A stretch of DNA of 64,000 bases, taken from NCBI RefSeq assembly GCF_024400215.1, contig NZ_CP053748.1, forward strand, positions 3,038,001-3,102,000. The letters are read 5' to 3'. The notes below the pieces were generated by a model. That model ran no database searches, was not told the DNA's origin, and saw nothing but the letters and a program-made list of their open reading frames with translations. Of the stretch, positions 55,395 through 63,902 are shown in pieces. Both the position numbers and the translations under genes were made by a program. Source of the stretch: Massilia sp. erpn (lineage in GTDB: Bacteria; Pseudomonadota; Gammaproteobacteria; Burkholderiales; Burkholderiaceae_D). How positions within the stretch are numbered: position 1 is the first letter of the stretch; each line of letters begins with the position of its first letter.

Positions 55395-56663
55395 ATGTTT
55401 TACTTTCGAATCCTGCACTGCCTGGTGCTGGCTATCTGTTTTGTCCTGACGCTGCCTTGCCGCAGCGCCGCCGTTCCCGATGTGAGCCGCCTGAAGCTGG
55501 ACGGTCAGCTCGACTTGCATGCGCAGATTATCGCCATGCCCACGATCGCGCAAGGCATCCTGTACGTAGGTGCGGAGGATGGCAACCTGCATGCGATCGA
55601 TCTGGCCAGCCGCAAGCTGCTGTGGCTTTTCCACTGCCATGGCGGCATCGCGTCCACGCCCGCCGTGGCGGACGGCAGGGTGTACTTCCTGAGCCGCGAC
55701 GGACGCTTTCATGCGCTCGATGCGAAGACCGGCGTGCAGGTATGGGAGTTCGCCACCATGGGCGAGTCGGTGTACTCCGCTTTCGGTCTGTACGGCAGTC
55801 CGAAGAGCACCACGCCAAGCCGCGACGCCTGGGACTTCTACCTGTCTTCGCCACTGGTGCACGAGGGCAGAGTGTATTTTGGCAGCAGCGACGAACGTCT
55901 GTATGCGCTGGATGCCCACAGTGGCGCCCTGCAATGGGCGTTCAAGACGGGCGGCATCGTGCACTCCTCGCCCGTGTTGTCAGGCCGCAGCCTGGTGTTC
56001 GGCAGCTGGGATGGCGCGGTGTATGCCGTCGATGCCGTCAGCGGCAAGCAGCTGTGGCGTTATCAAACGCAGATGGAGCATGGCACCAGCACCATGCTGG
56101 GTGTGCAGGCCTCGCCCCTGATCGATGGCGGCACTGTCTATATCGGCTCGCGCGACGGCTATTTCTATGCGCTGAACCTGGCCGATGGCCGCATGCTGTG
56201 GCGTCACAATGTGGGCGGTTCCTGGGTGGTGTCGGGGGCGGTGGCGGATGCGCAACGCGTCTACTTTGGCACCTCGGATACCAACCGCCTGGTGGCGCTG
56301 GAGCGCGACAGCGGCAAGCCGGTGTATCAGCACGACACCAAGGTATGGGTCTACGCCACGCCCGTGCTGCTGGGCGATGCCGTGCTGGGTGCCAGCATGC
56401 GTGGCGAACTGTTTGCGCTGCATGCAGCCAGCGGCAAGCCGCTCTGGTCCTGGCGCACGCCGGAAAGCCTGGCAGACAGCTATGGTGTGCTGGACGCCGC
56501 CAGCGGCAAGCTGAATGAAAAGCGCCTCTTGGCTGGCAGCATGACGAATCATACGGCGCTGGAGCATATCAAGCGCCTCGGCGCCTTCCTCGCCACGCCG
56601 CTATGGCATGAGGGGCAGTTGATCGCCGCCACCGCCGACGGCAAGCTGCTGTTCTTCCGTTAA
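55395..56663 (+). CDS. PQQ-binding-like beta-propeller repeat protein
   Basis: This is a 422-residue exported protein with a signal peptide (about 1-25, 'LVLAICFVLTLPCRSAA'). The body is made of about seven propeller blades, each with a pattern close to 'VYALDxxSGxxxW' (for example 'LYALDAHSGALQWAFKTGGI', 'VYAVDAVSGKQLWRYQ'). This is the PQQ/BamB-type repeat. No dehydrogenase catalytic residues are evident, so a structural or binding role in the envelope is more likely. It is divergent from the QseBC-like pair, 135 nt apart, and may be its target. Confidence 0.88.
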   Translation: MFYFRILHCLVLAICFVLTLPCRSAAVPDVSRLKLDGQLDLHAQIIAMPTIAQGILYVGAEDGNLHAIDLASRKLLWLFHCHGGIASTPAVADGRVYFLSRDGRFHALDAKTGVQVWEFATMGESVYSAFGLYGSPKSTTPSRDAWDFYLSSPLVHEGRVYFGSSDERLYALDAHSGALQWAFKTGGIVHSSPVLSGRSLVFGSWDGAVYAVDAVSGKQLWRYQTQMEHGTSTMLGVQASPLIDGGTVYIGSRDGYFYALNLADGRMLWRHNVGGSWVVSGAVADAQRVYFGTSDTNRLVALERDSGKPVYQHDTKVWVYATPVLLGDAVLGASMRGELFALHAASGKPLWSWRTPESLADSYGVLDAASGKLNEKRLLAGSMTNHTALEHIKRLGAFLATPLWHEGQLIAATADGKLLFFR

Positions 56664-56765
56664 GGCCGATCCAGCGCGGCATGTGCACCGCGCTTTCAGG
56701 AACCACTTAGCAGAAAAGGAAAAAGCCGGACGGCTGTCCGGTTTTTCCGATGGCCGCTTGAATCC

Positions 56766-58778
56766 TTACGGAATCTGGAAGCGCGCGGCCATGACCTTGC
56801 CCAGATATTTTTCAATATCGGACTTGCGCTGGAACTGGCCCCACAGCACCAGCTTCGCATTGTCGAAGCCGCGTTCGCTGGCATCGGCCGAGCCGGTGTT
56901 GGTGGAGACGCGCACCCAAGGATTTCTGCGGCTGGTATCCAGCGACCATATCGCATAGTCGCCGGTGGCCGTGACGAAGGCCGATTCCGGCGCGCCGCGG
57001 TCGACAGCGATCTTGCGTACATTGCCGCCGGAAGGCGTGTAGCGGATGAACAGGCCGAACCAGGCCGCCGGCTCCATGAAGTACCATGTTTTTACCAGCC
57101 CGCGCACCTCATCCTGCTGCGCCTTGCTCAGATCCGGATAGACTTTCATGTCCATGGTCGAATTCACCGCGCTCTGGCCGCCGCGTCCCGTGTACTCGCC
57201 GAAGATCTGGTAGTTGAAATCCTGGCTCGGGTAGATCACGTTTGGCGGTACCGCATAGCTCTGGTTCACCACCAGGAACATGCCGTCCACCGGCAGGCTT
57301 TCTTGCGGGCCGTTTTGCAGATAGGCTTCGCGCGCCGTTTGCAGCTCATAGAACAGATTGCACTGCATCTTGTAGTTGACGCCGGCGGCCGGCGTCAGCG
57401 GGCAGGAGGCGAAGCGGATGCCGTTTTCCTGATCCAGCGCGTTGTAGTACTCGATCAGCAGGTAGTAGGAGAGGATGTTGATGTCATCGTAATAGCGCAC
57501 GAAGTTCTGGATCGAGTTGATGACTTTGGGGCCGAAGAAGACATCCTTTGCCATATCGAGGATGGCCGGTTTCGGGAACTCGGAGTCGACCACGCTGGCG
57601 ATCAGGGATGGATTGCCCGCAGTGCCGGCCAGCGTGGCCGAGATCAGGGAGCGCTTGCTGATCAGGTTTTCGATGGCCGTCTTCAGGCGCTTGCGCTCAC
57701 TGGCCTGGATGGGCAGCGGCTGCGTGCCGGCGCGGCGCAGGTCCAGCGTGATGTTCTTCACTTCCTCCACGTAGGAGACCAGGGCCGTGGTCTGCGTCAG
57801 CACGCGCTGGGCCAGCTGGCGGCGGGCCAGGTCGTCCAGTTTGATGTCGATCTGCTCCAGGCGGCGCAAGGTTTGCTTCATGCCGGTCTCGATGACATCC
57901 AGCTGGCGGCTCATGGTGTCCAGGCGGCGGTTGACGTCGGCCAGTTGCCCCTTGATTTCCTGCAGATCGCGGCTCATGGAATCGTCGCTCAGGCCCAGCA
58001 GGCTCATGGCCTTGCCCGCGAGCTCGCCGCCGACGGCGCCGATCGCGCCCTTGGCCAGTTCCACGCCCACCGTTTTCACGATCGGATTCAGCGTCAGCAG
58101 GGGCGGGTATTTGCGTTGCAGCACGGGATCGGCGGCCAGCTTGTCGACCAGTGCATCGATCTGCTTATCCAGGCTGATGCCGCTGGCTTGCGCCTCCTTG
58201 AAGGTCTCGCTCACGAAGCGGGCCGGGTTGAACAGGTTCGGATCGACCATGTCCTGGGCCAGGATGCCTTCCTCCAGGCCCAGATAGCTGGTGACGCGCT
58301 TCTCCGCATCGGCGCGTTTCATCTGCTTATTGCGTACCAGGCGGTCCACCAGGGTGCTGCGCACGCCGACGTGGGCGATGCCGGACAGCGGCGCGCCTTC
58401 CAGCGATGCCGACAAGGTGGCGCAGCTCAGGATATTGGCTGCGTCGGCACAGGCTTGCTGCTCTACGCGCAACGCCTTCAGCGCCTGCTCGGTCAGCGGA
58501 ATGGTGGTCAGCGCAAAGCTGCCGTTATCGATGGTGGTGTCGGCGCCCACTTCGCTGGCGCCGCTCAGGATGCGGACCTTGGCACCGGTGACCGGTGCGC
58601 CCAGCGTCACTTCGCCACGCAGCAGTTGCGCCGATTTCGGCTGCTCTACGACAGGCGGCTGTTCAACATTGCCGGTGCTGCTGCCGGAGCAGCCCAGCAG
58701 GGAAGTGGCGGCCAGCGCGGCCAGCAGCGCGTGCATGCGGCGCGGCTTCGCAGTCATGCTCAGGGAGCGGAGGTGCAT
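56766..58778 (-). CDS. Large coiled-coil lipoprotein, function unknown
   Basis: This is a 670-residue precursor; the ATG at 58778 follows AAGGAAA. The lipoprotein signal ends in LLGC (Cys about 30, 'ALLAALAATSLLGCSGSS'). An immunoglobulin-like beta segment (about 50-110, 'RGEVTLGAPVTGAKVRILSG') follows. Next comes a Gly/Ala helical hairpin ('VELAKGAIGAVGGELAGKAM', about 235-255) and a long coiled coil ('QLADVNRRLDTMSRQLDVIE', about 280-340). The C-terminal domain is mixed (about 450-670). The architecture recalls envelope-tethered pore-forming or tubulating proteins, but I recognise no family. Confidence 0.72.
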   Translation of the reverse strand: MHLRSLSMTAKPRRMHALLAALAATSLLGCSGSSTGNVEQPPVVEQPKSAQLLRGEVTLGAPVTGAKVRILSGASEVGADTTIDNGSFALTTIPLTEQALKALRVEQQACADAANILSCATLSASLEGAPLSGIAHVGVRSTLVDRLVRNKQMKRADAEKRVTSYLGLEEGILAQDMVDPNLFNPARFVSETFKEAQASGISLDKQIDALVDKLAADPVLQRKYPPLLTLNPIVKTVGVELAKGAIGAVGGELAGKAMSLLGLSDDSMSRDLQEIKGQLADVNRRLDTMSRQLDVIETGMKQTLRRLEQIDIKLDDLARRQLAQRVLTQTTALVSYVEEVKNITLDLRRAGTQPLPIQASERKRLKTAIENLISKRSLISATLAGTAGNPSLIASVVDSEFPKPAILDMAKDVFFGPKVINSIQNFVRYYDDINILSYYLLIEYYNALDQENGIRFASCPLTPAAGVNYKMQCNLFYELQTAREAYLQNGPQESLPVDGMFLVVNQSYAVPPNVIYPSQDFNYQIFGEYTGRGGQSAVNSTMDMKVYPDLSKAQQDEVRGLVKTWYFMEPAAWFGLFIRYTPSGGNVRKIAVDRGAPESAFVTATGDYAIWSLDTSRRNPWVRVSTNTGSADASERGFDNAKLVLWGQFQRKSDIEKYLGKVMAARFQIP

Positions 58779-59001
58779 TGCGGTTTCCTTATGGAGTGGA
58801 GGCGCCGCGATTATCCCCAAGCTGAAAAACGGGGCTTGACCGCATGTCTCACTTTTTCCGAAAAACCGCAAAAAATGCGACATTTTGCAGTATTAAATTG
58901 TTAATCGAACTTTACATGGTTCAATTTTTTAACTAAAGTGGCGCACTCCACGCCGCGCCGCGCCAAGGCGCATTCCTGCTTGTTTTCGCGCTGCTCGTAC
59001 C

Positions 59002-60081
59002 ATGCTCAACGGCTATTCCGAGATTGTTAAAGCTGCAATCTCCAACCAACAAGGACGCTATCTGTATCCCGGCCCGGCACTGTCCGAGCCGCCCTTCGTC
59101 CATCGCCGTTTTTCCGTGGCCAACGAAAAGGCCGAACTGCAAAGACTGGCCTGGCGCGACTACGTCGGCCGCAGCATGGACGCGCCGCTGTCGCGCGCCC
59201 ATCTGGCCACCGGCTTTCAGGCCCAGGTGGACAGCTATGTGCTGAAGGATATGGTGTATATGGATTGCCGCACCGATCCCGTCTCGCAGATCCGCACGGC
59301 GGCGCGCATCTCCACCGACAGCATCCGCGACTACGTCTTCCACGTGGCGGTGGAAGGCATCATCGAAACCGCGACGACGGCAGGCGGCAGCGGCAAGGCG
59401 ACCCAGTTCATTCCGGGCATCCTGGCATTGGACATGGGCCAGCCCTTTCATATGGAGCGGCCAACGTATGCCCACCTGCTGGCCTTCTTCCTGCCGCGCG
59501 CCATGGTGGAAGCGGCACTTCCCGATGCGGAGGCGATCCATGGTCGCGTCATCAGCTACAGCTCGCCGCTCACGCGCCTGATCTTCGACCATTTATTGGC
59601 GCTGTGCCGCAGCCTGCCCACGCTGGATGAGCGCGAAGTGGAGCAGACCATCCGCAACTGCGCGCACCTGATCCTGGCCGCATTCGGCAAGCAGCAGCGC
59701 CTGAGCGGACAGGCGCGCGCTGCCGCCAAATCCGTGCTGCTGGCGCAGGTGCGCAGCCATGTGCAAGCCAATCTGCATATCAAGGAACTGACGCCGGACA
59801 GCGTGCAGCAGGTGTTTCGTCTGCCGCGTCCCACGCTCTACCGCATGTTTGAAGCGGAAGGCGGATTGGGCACCTATATCCGCAACCTGCGGTTGCGCGA
59901 AGCGGCCAATGAGCTGGTGCAGTTCCCGCATCTGCCGGTGGCGGCGATCGCCTACGGCCTATGCTTCAACAGCGCCTCCGACTTCACGCGCGCCTTCCGC
60001 CGCGCCTATGGCAGCTCGCCGCAGGACTTCCGCGCCATGTCGCTGGATATGCGTTATCTGGAATCAATCCACCGCAACTAA
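59002..60081 (+). CDS. AraC family transcriptional regulator
   Basis: This is a 359-residue regulator. The N-terminal AraC_binding_2-like domain (about 40-220) precedes a C-terminal HTH (about 250-350) with 'RLPRPTLYRMFEAEGGLGTY' and 'IAYGLCFNSASDFTRAFRRA'. The ATG at 59002 has only a weak ribosome binding site. It is divergent from the large lipoprotein gene. The 58779-59001 gap is AT-rich and probably holds both promoters, but no clear boxes are seen. Confidence 0.9.
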   Translation: MLNGYSEIVKAAISNQQGRYLYPGPALSEPPFVHRRFSVANEKAELQRLAWRDYVGRSMDAPLSRAHLATGFQAQVDSYVLKDMVYMDCRTDPVSQIRTAARISTDSIRDYVFHVAVEGIIETATTAGGSGKATQFIPGILALDMGQPFHMERPTYAHLLAFFLPRAMVEAALPDAEAIHGRVISYSSPLTRLIFDHLLALCRSLPTLDEREVEQTIRNCAHLILAAFGKQQRLSGQARAAAKSVLLAQVRSHVQANLHIKELTPDSVQQVFRLPRPTLYRMFEAEGGLGTYIRNLRLREAANELVQFPHLPVAAIAYGLCFNSASDFTRAFRRAYGSSPQDFRAMSLDMRYLESIHRN

Positions 60082-60101
60082 AGTGCGCTGCGCTCATCCT
60101 T

Positions 60102-60524
60102 TCACCACGTACAGTTGATTTTCAATCTCCCTTTCAGGCTGCTGATGGTGCAGGCTGTGGTGTTGTCGTGCAGCCTTTGCGATAGCACGATTTCACCGCG
60201 CTCACCATAGCGGCATGCAATCCATTTTCCATCAGGTGCAGGCCCACCCAGTTCCATCCAGCTATCGATGGAGCCGCCTTTTGTGAATTTTGTGCCGCTA
60301 GGTTTGAGAAAGGCTTTTTCTTCGGGCGGGCCAAGCATCGGCTCAGCGGATCGCAATCGGATTCCCTCTTGCGCGTAGGCGAACCAGCCTTCCGGCGCAT
60401 TGACTGTTAAGGCAGCCGCGGAAATTTCGGGAGGACATTCGATCTTATGCGAAGTGGAGGCATTGGCGTGGCAAAGGCCCGCAGCCCAGATTGCAAAAAC
60501 AAAAATGGTTGGCTTCGTTGGCAT
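60102..60524 (-). CDS. STY0301-like protein, putative periplasmic immunity protein
   Basis: This is a 140-residue precursor with a signal peptide (about 1-22, 'PTIFVFAIWAAGLCHANA'). The mature part is a small Cys-containing beta/alpha domain ('WIACRYGERGEIVLSQRL', 'CTISSLKGRLKINCTW'). It follows the BPSL0067-like gene by 14 nt on the same strand, with GGAG before its ATG. These two families travel together, and in type VI systems a periplasmic immunity protein follows an amidase effector. The role is inferred from that pairing. Confidence 0.72.
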   Translation of the reverse strand: MPTKPTIFVFAIWAAGLCHANASTSHKIECPPEISAAALTVNAPEGWFAYAQEGIRLRSAEPMLGPPEEKAFLKPSGTKFTKGGSIDSWMELGGPAPDGKWIACRYGERGEIVLSQRLHDNTTACTISSLKGRLKINCTW

Positions 60525-60538
60525 TTCGAATCTCCGGC

Positions 60539-60949
60539 TTATTCTATGATCTGATAGGCATCAGCATTGTTGCTGGCGTCCGGCCAGCTGCCATTGCGCG
60601 CTTGTGCCAGACCGCGAGATCGAATGAAGCGTGAGGAAATATACGGCTTCTTATTGATGCCTGGAGGGCGGTCATCCTTCCATTGATCCATCACCCAAAA
60701 TCCATTCACTCCATGCCTGAGGAAAAGGGCAGCGTGATTGCCGGATGACTTGCTTGGGTAGCGGCCTTTCACGAAGGTGGCGATTGCGGTGCCAGTTCTG
60801 ATGTTTTTATTTCCCAGTACATCTATGCCGGCTTTCCACGCCCGATGATTGGGGACTCCGGCGTAAGATTGAACCAAGGCGACGCACTGCGTTGTTCCAA
60901 CCTTTGGCTTATCCTCAAGGGCTGAAACCTGCGGATAGATGTAGGACAT
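60539..60949 (-). CDS. BPSL0067-like protein, putative cell-wall amidase effector
   Basis: This is a 136-residue protein without a signal peptide. The ATG at 60949 follows GGGAG at 8 nt; an ATG at 61039 lies inside the terminator region and is rejected. Cys22 in 'GTTQCVALVQSYAGVP' and His72 in 'GNHAALFLRHG' have the spacing and context of papain-like NlpC/CHAP amidases, including the type VI effector amidases of the Tae2 type. It sits directly upstream of a periplasmic partner. Catalysis and secretion are inferred; no type VI genes are in the window. Confidence 0.75.
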   Translation of the reverse strand: MSYIYPQVSALEDKPKVGTTQCVALVQSYAGVPNHRAWKAGIDVLGNKNIRTGTAIATFVKGRYPSKSSGNHAALFLRHGVNGFWVMDQWKDDRPPGINKKPYISSRFIRSRGLAQARNGSWPDASNNADAYQIIE

Positions 60950-61037
60950 AGCAATACTCCCGGAAATGAGCTGAACACTCATTTTTGTCCGGTGCGCGAG
61001 GAAGGTATTGCGGAGCCTCAAGCGGCTTGAAAGGCGC

Positions 61038-61067
61038 AAAACAAAAACGCCAACCCGAAGGTTGGCG
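61038..61067 (-). terminator. Terminator after tRNA-Lys
   Basis: CGCCAACC (61048-61055), loop CGAA, GGTTGGCG (61060-61067). On the minus strand it is followed by T5GT4, a strong intrinsic terminator 16 nt past the tRNA 3' end. Confidence 0.9.
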
Positions 61068-61082
61068 TCTCTGTTGCATTCG

Positions 61083-61158
61083 TGGTAGGCCGTGCGGGAT
61101 TCGAACCTGCGACCAACGGATTAAAAGTCCGCTGCTCTACCAGCTGAGCTAACGACCC
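61083..61158 (-). tRNA. tRNA-Lys (anticodon TTT)
   Basis: The 76-nt cloverleaf on the minus strand runs from GGGTCGTTAGCTCAG to the encoded CCA (complement of 61083-61085). It has the D-arm AGCTCAGCTGGTAGAGC, the anticodon loop GACTTTTAATC with anticodon TTT, and the T-arm GCAGGTTCGAATCCCGC. It is a complete, single tRNA gene. No integrase or duplicated 3' end is visible next to it. Confidence 0.97.
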
Positions 61159-61231
61159 GAAAGAGGCCGTATTATATACAGGCCCAGGGCCGTCTGCCAA
61201 GTGGCTTTTCATAAAAATGTCATATACGGCC

Positions 61232-63001
61232 TTAGACCAGGGCGGCGGTCACTTTCAGCACCTCGTCCACCGTGGTGGCGCCATCGTGCACTTTATAGGC
61301 GCCAGCCACGCGCAGCGGCTTCATGCCGTCGGCGATGGCCTGCTTGCGCAGGGCGGCCAGCTCGGTTTCCTCCTGCACCAGCTGATTGAAGCTTTCCGTT
61401 ACCGTCAGCAGCTCGTAAATGCCGGTGCGGCCGCGATAGCCGGTCTGGCGGCATTCGGGGCAGCCTACGGGACGGTAGACCTTGTCCGGCTTGGGGATAT
61501 CCCATGCGCCGCCCAGACCACGCCACAGATCGTCGGCGATTTCGCCATCGTCGCTCTTGCAGTCCACGCACAGCGTGCGCACCAGGCGCTGGGCCATGAT
61601 GCCGATCAGCGTCGCTTCCAGCAGATAGTAGGGCACGCCCAGTTCCAGCAGGCGCATCACGGCCGATGGCGCGTCGTTGGTGTGCAGGGTCGACAGCACC
61701 AGATGGCCGGTCAGCGCGGCCTGGATCGCCATTTCAGCCGTGGCCAGATCGCGGATCTCGCCCACCATGATGATGTCCGGATCCTGCCGCATCAGAGCGC
61801 GCACGCCATCGGCAAAGGAGAGGTCGATGCCCGGCTGGACCTGCATCTGGTTGAAGGAGGCTTCCACCATCTCGATCGGGTCTTCCACCGTGCAGACATT
61901 GACCTCCGACGTCGCCAGCGCTTTCAGCGTGGTGTATAGCGTAGTGGTTTTGCCCGAACCCGTGGGGCCGGTGACGAGGATGATGCCGTGCGGGCGGTTG
62001 GTCAGCGCATCCCAGCGCGCCGCATCGTCGGGCGGGAAGCCCAGCTCCGGCAAGGTCTTCACCACCACATCGGGATCGAAGATGCGCATCACCAGCTTCT
62101 CGCCGAAGGCGGTGGGCAGGGTGGACAGGCGCAGCTCGATTTCCTGCCCGCCCGCGGTGCGCGTTTTGATGCGGCCATCCTGCGGCCGGCGCTTCTCAAT
62201 CACGTCCATGCGGCCCAGCAGCTTGATGCGCGCCGTCATGGCGATCATCACCACGGCCGGCACCTGGTAGACCTGGTGCAGCACGCCGTCGATGCGAAAG
62301 CGGATGGTGCCGATATCGCGCTTCGGTTCCAGGTGGATGTCCGAGGCGCGCTGCTCGAAGGCGTACTGCCACAGCCAGTCCACGATATTGATCACATGCT
62401 GGTCGTTGGCATCGACCTGCTTGTTGGTCTTGCCCATCTCCACCAGCTGCTCGAAGTTATTGCGCAGGGCCAGATCCTGGCCGGTGGATTTATTCGCCTT
62501 CTTGATCGACTTGGCGAGACTGAAGAACTGCGCCGTGTACTGGGCGATATCGAGCGGATTGGCGATCACGCGGCGGATCACGCGGCGCGCCACCTTGGCG
62601 ATTTCCGTCTCCCACTCCAGCGCGAAAGGATCGGCGGTGGCCACCACCAGCGTATCCATATTCATTTCGACCGGCAGGATATTGAAGCGCGCCGCATAAC
62701 TGGCCGACATCACATCGGCCACGCGGGTGAAATCGATCTTGAGCGGATCGATGCGGTAGAAGGGCAGGTGGACGCGGTTGGCCAGCCACTCGGTGAGCAG
62801 GTCGAGCGTGAGCAGCTTATGCGGCGGCTGGTGCGAGAGCAGCTTGCAGTGCGCCACGGCGCACAGGGGATGCATGGAGCCGGCCGTGTTTTTCAGGATG
62901 GCCTGGGCCTGCGCGTAATACGATTTGGCCTGGGACTTCTCCACCAAGCCATCCGCCAGCAGCCAGCTGAAAATCTGTTGCAGATCAAGCGCTTTACTCA
63001 T
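61232..63001 (-). CDS. GspE/PilB family type II secretion / pilus assembly ATPase
   Basis: This is a 589-residue cytoplasmic hexameric motor ATPase. The N-terminal GspE_N-like domain occupies about 60-200. Walker A 'GPTGSGKTTTLY' is at about 344, the Asp box with Walker B 'DPDIIMVGEIRD' at about 405-415, and the His box 'HLVLSTLHTNDA' at about 432. The tetracysteine zinc site has CVDC at about 477 and CPEC at about 513. No secretin, pilin or inner-membrane platform gene is adjacent, so the cognate machine (type IV pilus or type II secretion) must be elsewhere. Confidence 0.93.
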   Translation of the reverse strand: MSKALDLQQIFSWLLADGLVEKSQAKSYYAQAQAILKNTAGSMHPLCAVAHCKLLSHQPPHKLLTLDLLTEWLANRVHLPFYRIDPLKIDFTRVADVMSASYAARFNILPVEMNMDTLVVATADPFALEWETEIAKVARRVIRRVIANPLDIAQYTAQFFSLAKSIKKANKSTGQDLALRNNFEQLVEMGKTNKQVDANDQHVINIVDWLWQYAFEQRASDIHLEPKRDIGTIRFRIDGVLHQVYQVPAVVMIAMTARIKLLGRMDVIEKRRPQDGRIKTRTAGGQEIELRLSTLPTAFGEKLVMRIFDPDVVVKTLPELGFPPDDAARWDALTNRPHGIILVTGPTGSGKTTTLYTTLKALATSEVNVCTVEDPIEMVEASFNQMQVQPGIDLSFADGVRALMRQDPDIIMVGEIRDLATAEMAIQAALTGHLVLSTLHTNDAPSAVMRLLELGVPYYLLEATLIGIMAQRLVRTLCVDCKSDDGEIADDLWRGLGGAWDIPKPDKVYRPVGCPECRQTGYRGRTGIYELLTVTESFNQLVQEETELAALRKQAIADGMKPLRVAGAYKVHDGATTVDEVLKVTAALV

Positions 63002-63046
63002 GGCGTTTTCCTCTGGCGTTTTCAGCTGCCGGCGGTGGCGGCGGAA

Positions 63047-63832
63047 CTAGCTTTGCTGCTGCTTCAATCCTTTGACCCAGGATTTGGCGGGCAGCTTGGT
63101 CTCGGCCACGATCTGCGCGGCGCGTGCCGTCAATGCCTCGTAATCGATCTGGCGGCCGCGCTTGAAGGCGATGGCCACCACATTGCCGTCATGGACCTGG
63201 GGCAGGCACAGTACCTGGTCGAAGGCGAACTTCATCGCCTTCAGATTCTTGGCATAGCTCGGATGGTCGCCGAACAGATTCACCGTCATGATGCCATCGT
63301 CGTTCAGGCAGGTGGCGCAAGCCTGGTAGAACTCGGGCGTATCGAGTACGGGACCGCGCGCGGTGGCGTCGTACAGGTCGACCTGCAGCGCATCGAGCGT
63401 GCCGTGGCGCGCCGCGTCGCCGACGAAATCGAGGGCGTCCATCTCCAGCACCTGCAGGCGCGCATCGTTGTCCGGCAGCTTGAACATCGAAGCGCAGATT
63501 GCGATCACCGAAGGATTCAGCTCCACCGCCGTCACCTCGGCCAGCGGGAACTGCTTGTAGCAGAACTTGGTCAGCGCCGCCGTGCCCAGGCCCAGCTGGG
63601 CGATACGCTGCGGCGCTGCGGTCCACAGCATCCACGCCATCATCTGCTGGGCGTATTCCAGTTCCGGCCAATCCGGCTTGCGGATGCGCATGGCGCCCTG
63701 CACCCACTCGGTGCCGAAGTGCAGATAGCGCACGCCATCCTGCTCCGACAGCGTGACAGGGGCGTACTTCGGCTTGCGCGTCGCCGGACGCGAAGATTCT
63801 TCTTTTTCGATGGATTTGCGTTTGATAAGCAT
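63047..63832 (-). CDS. Spermidine synthase-like methyltransferase-fold protein
   Basis: This is a 261-residue protein from the ATG at 63832 ('MLIKRKSIEKEESS'); an ATG at 63859 would add 9 residues. A Rossmann core has 'RIAQLGLGTAALTKFCYKQF' and 'VTAVELNPSVIAICASMF', and an acidic motif DALDF then DLYDA, as in polyamine synthases and related proteins. Sequence around the active site is divergent from SpeE, so aminopropyl transfer is not certain. It lies 45 nt upstream of the GspE-like gene and probably shares its transcript. Confidence 0.82.
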   Translation of the reverse strand: MLIKRKSIEKEESSRPATRKPKYAPVTLSEQDGVRYLHFGTEWVQGAMRIRKPDWPELEYAQQMMAWMLWTAAPQRIAQLGLGTAALTKFCYKQFPLAEVTAVELNPSVIAICASMFKLPDNDARLQVLEMDALDFVGDAARHGTLDALQVDLYDATARGPVLDTPEFYQACATCLNDDGIMTVNLFGDHPSYAKNLKAMKFAFDQVLCLPQVHDGNVVAIAFKRGRQIDYEALTARAAQIVAETKLPAKSWVKGLKQQQS

Positions 63833-63902
63833 AAGAGAAGCCTGAAATGACCGGCTCATTATCCCGCGCCGGCTTACCCCAAAGCAAGCTGATGGCGCAA
63901 AT

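Noticed and set aside
54609..55964. A 451-codon version of the QseB-like regulator
   Set aside because: The extension is antisense to the propeller gene, and the receiver starts at the ATG ending at 55259.
61083..61158. tRNA-Lys as an integration site of a mobile island
   Set aside because: No integrase, no duplicated tRNA 3' end and no phage genes are visible on either side.
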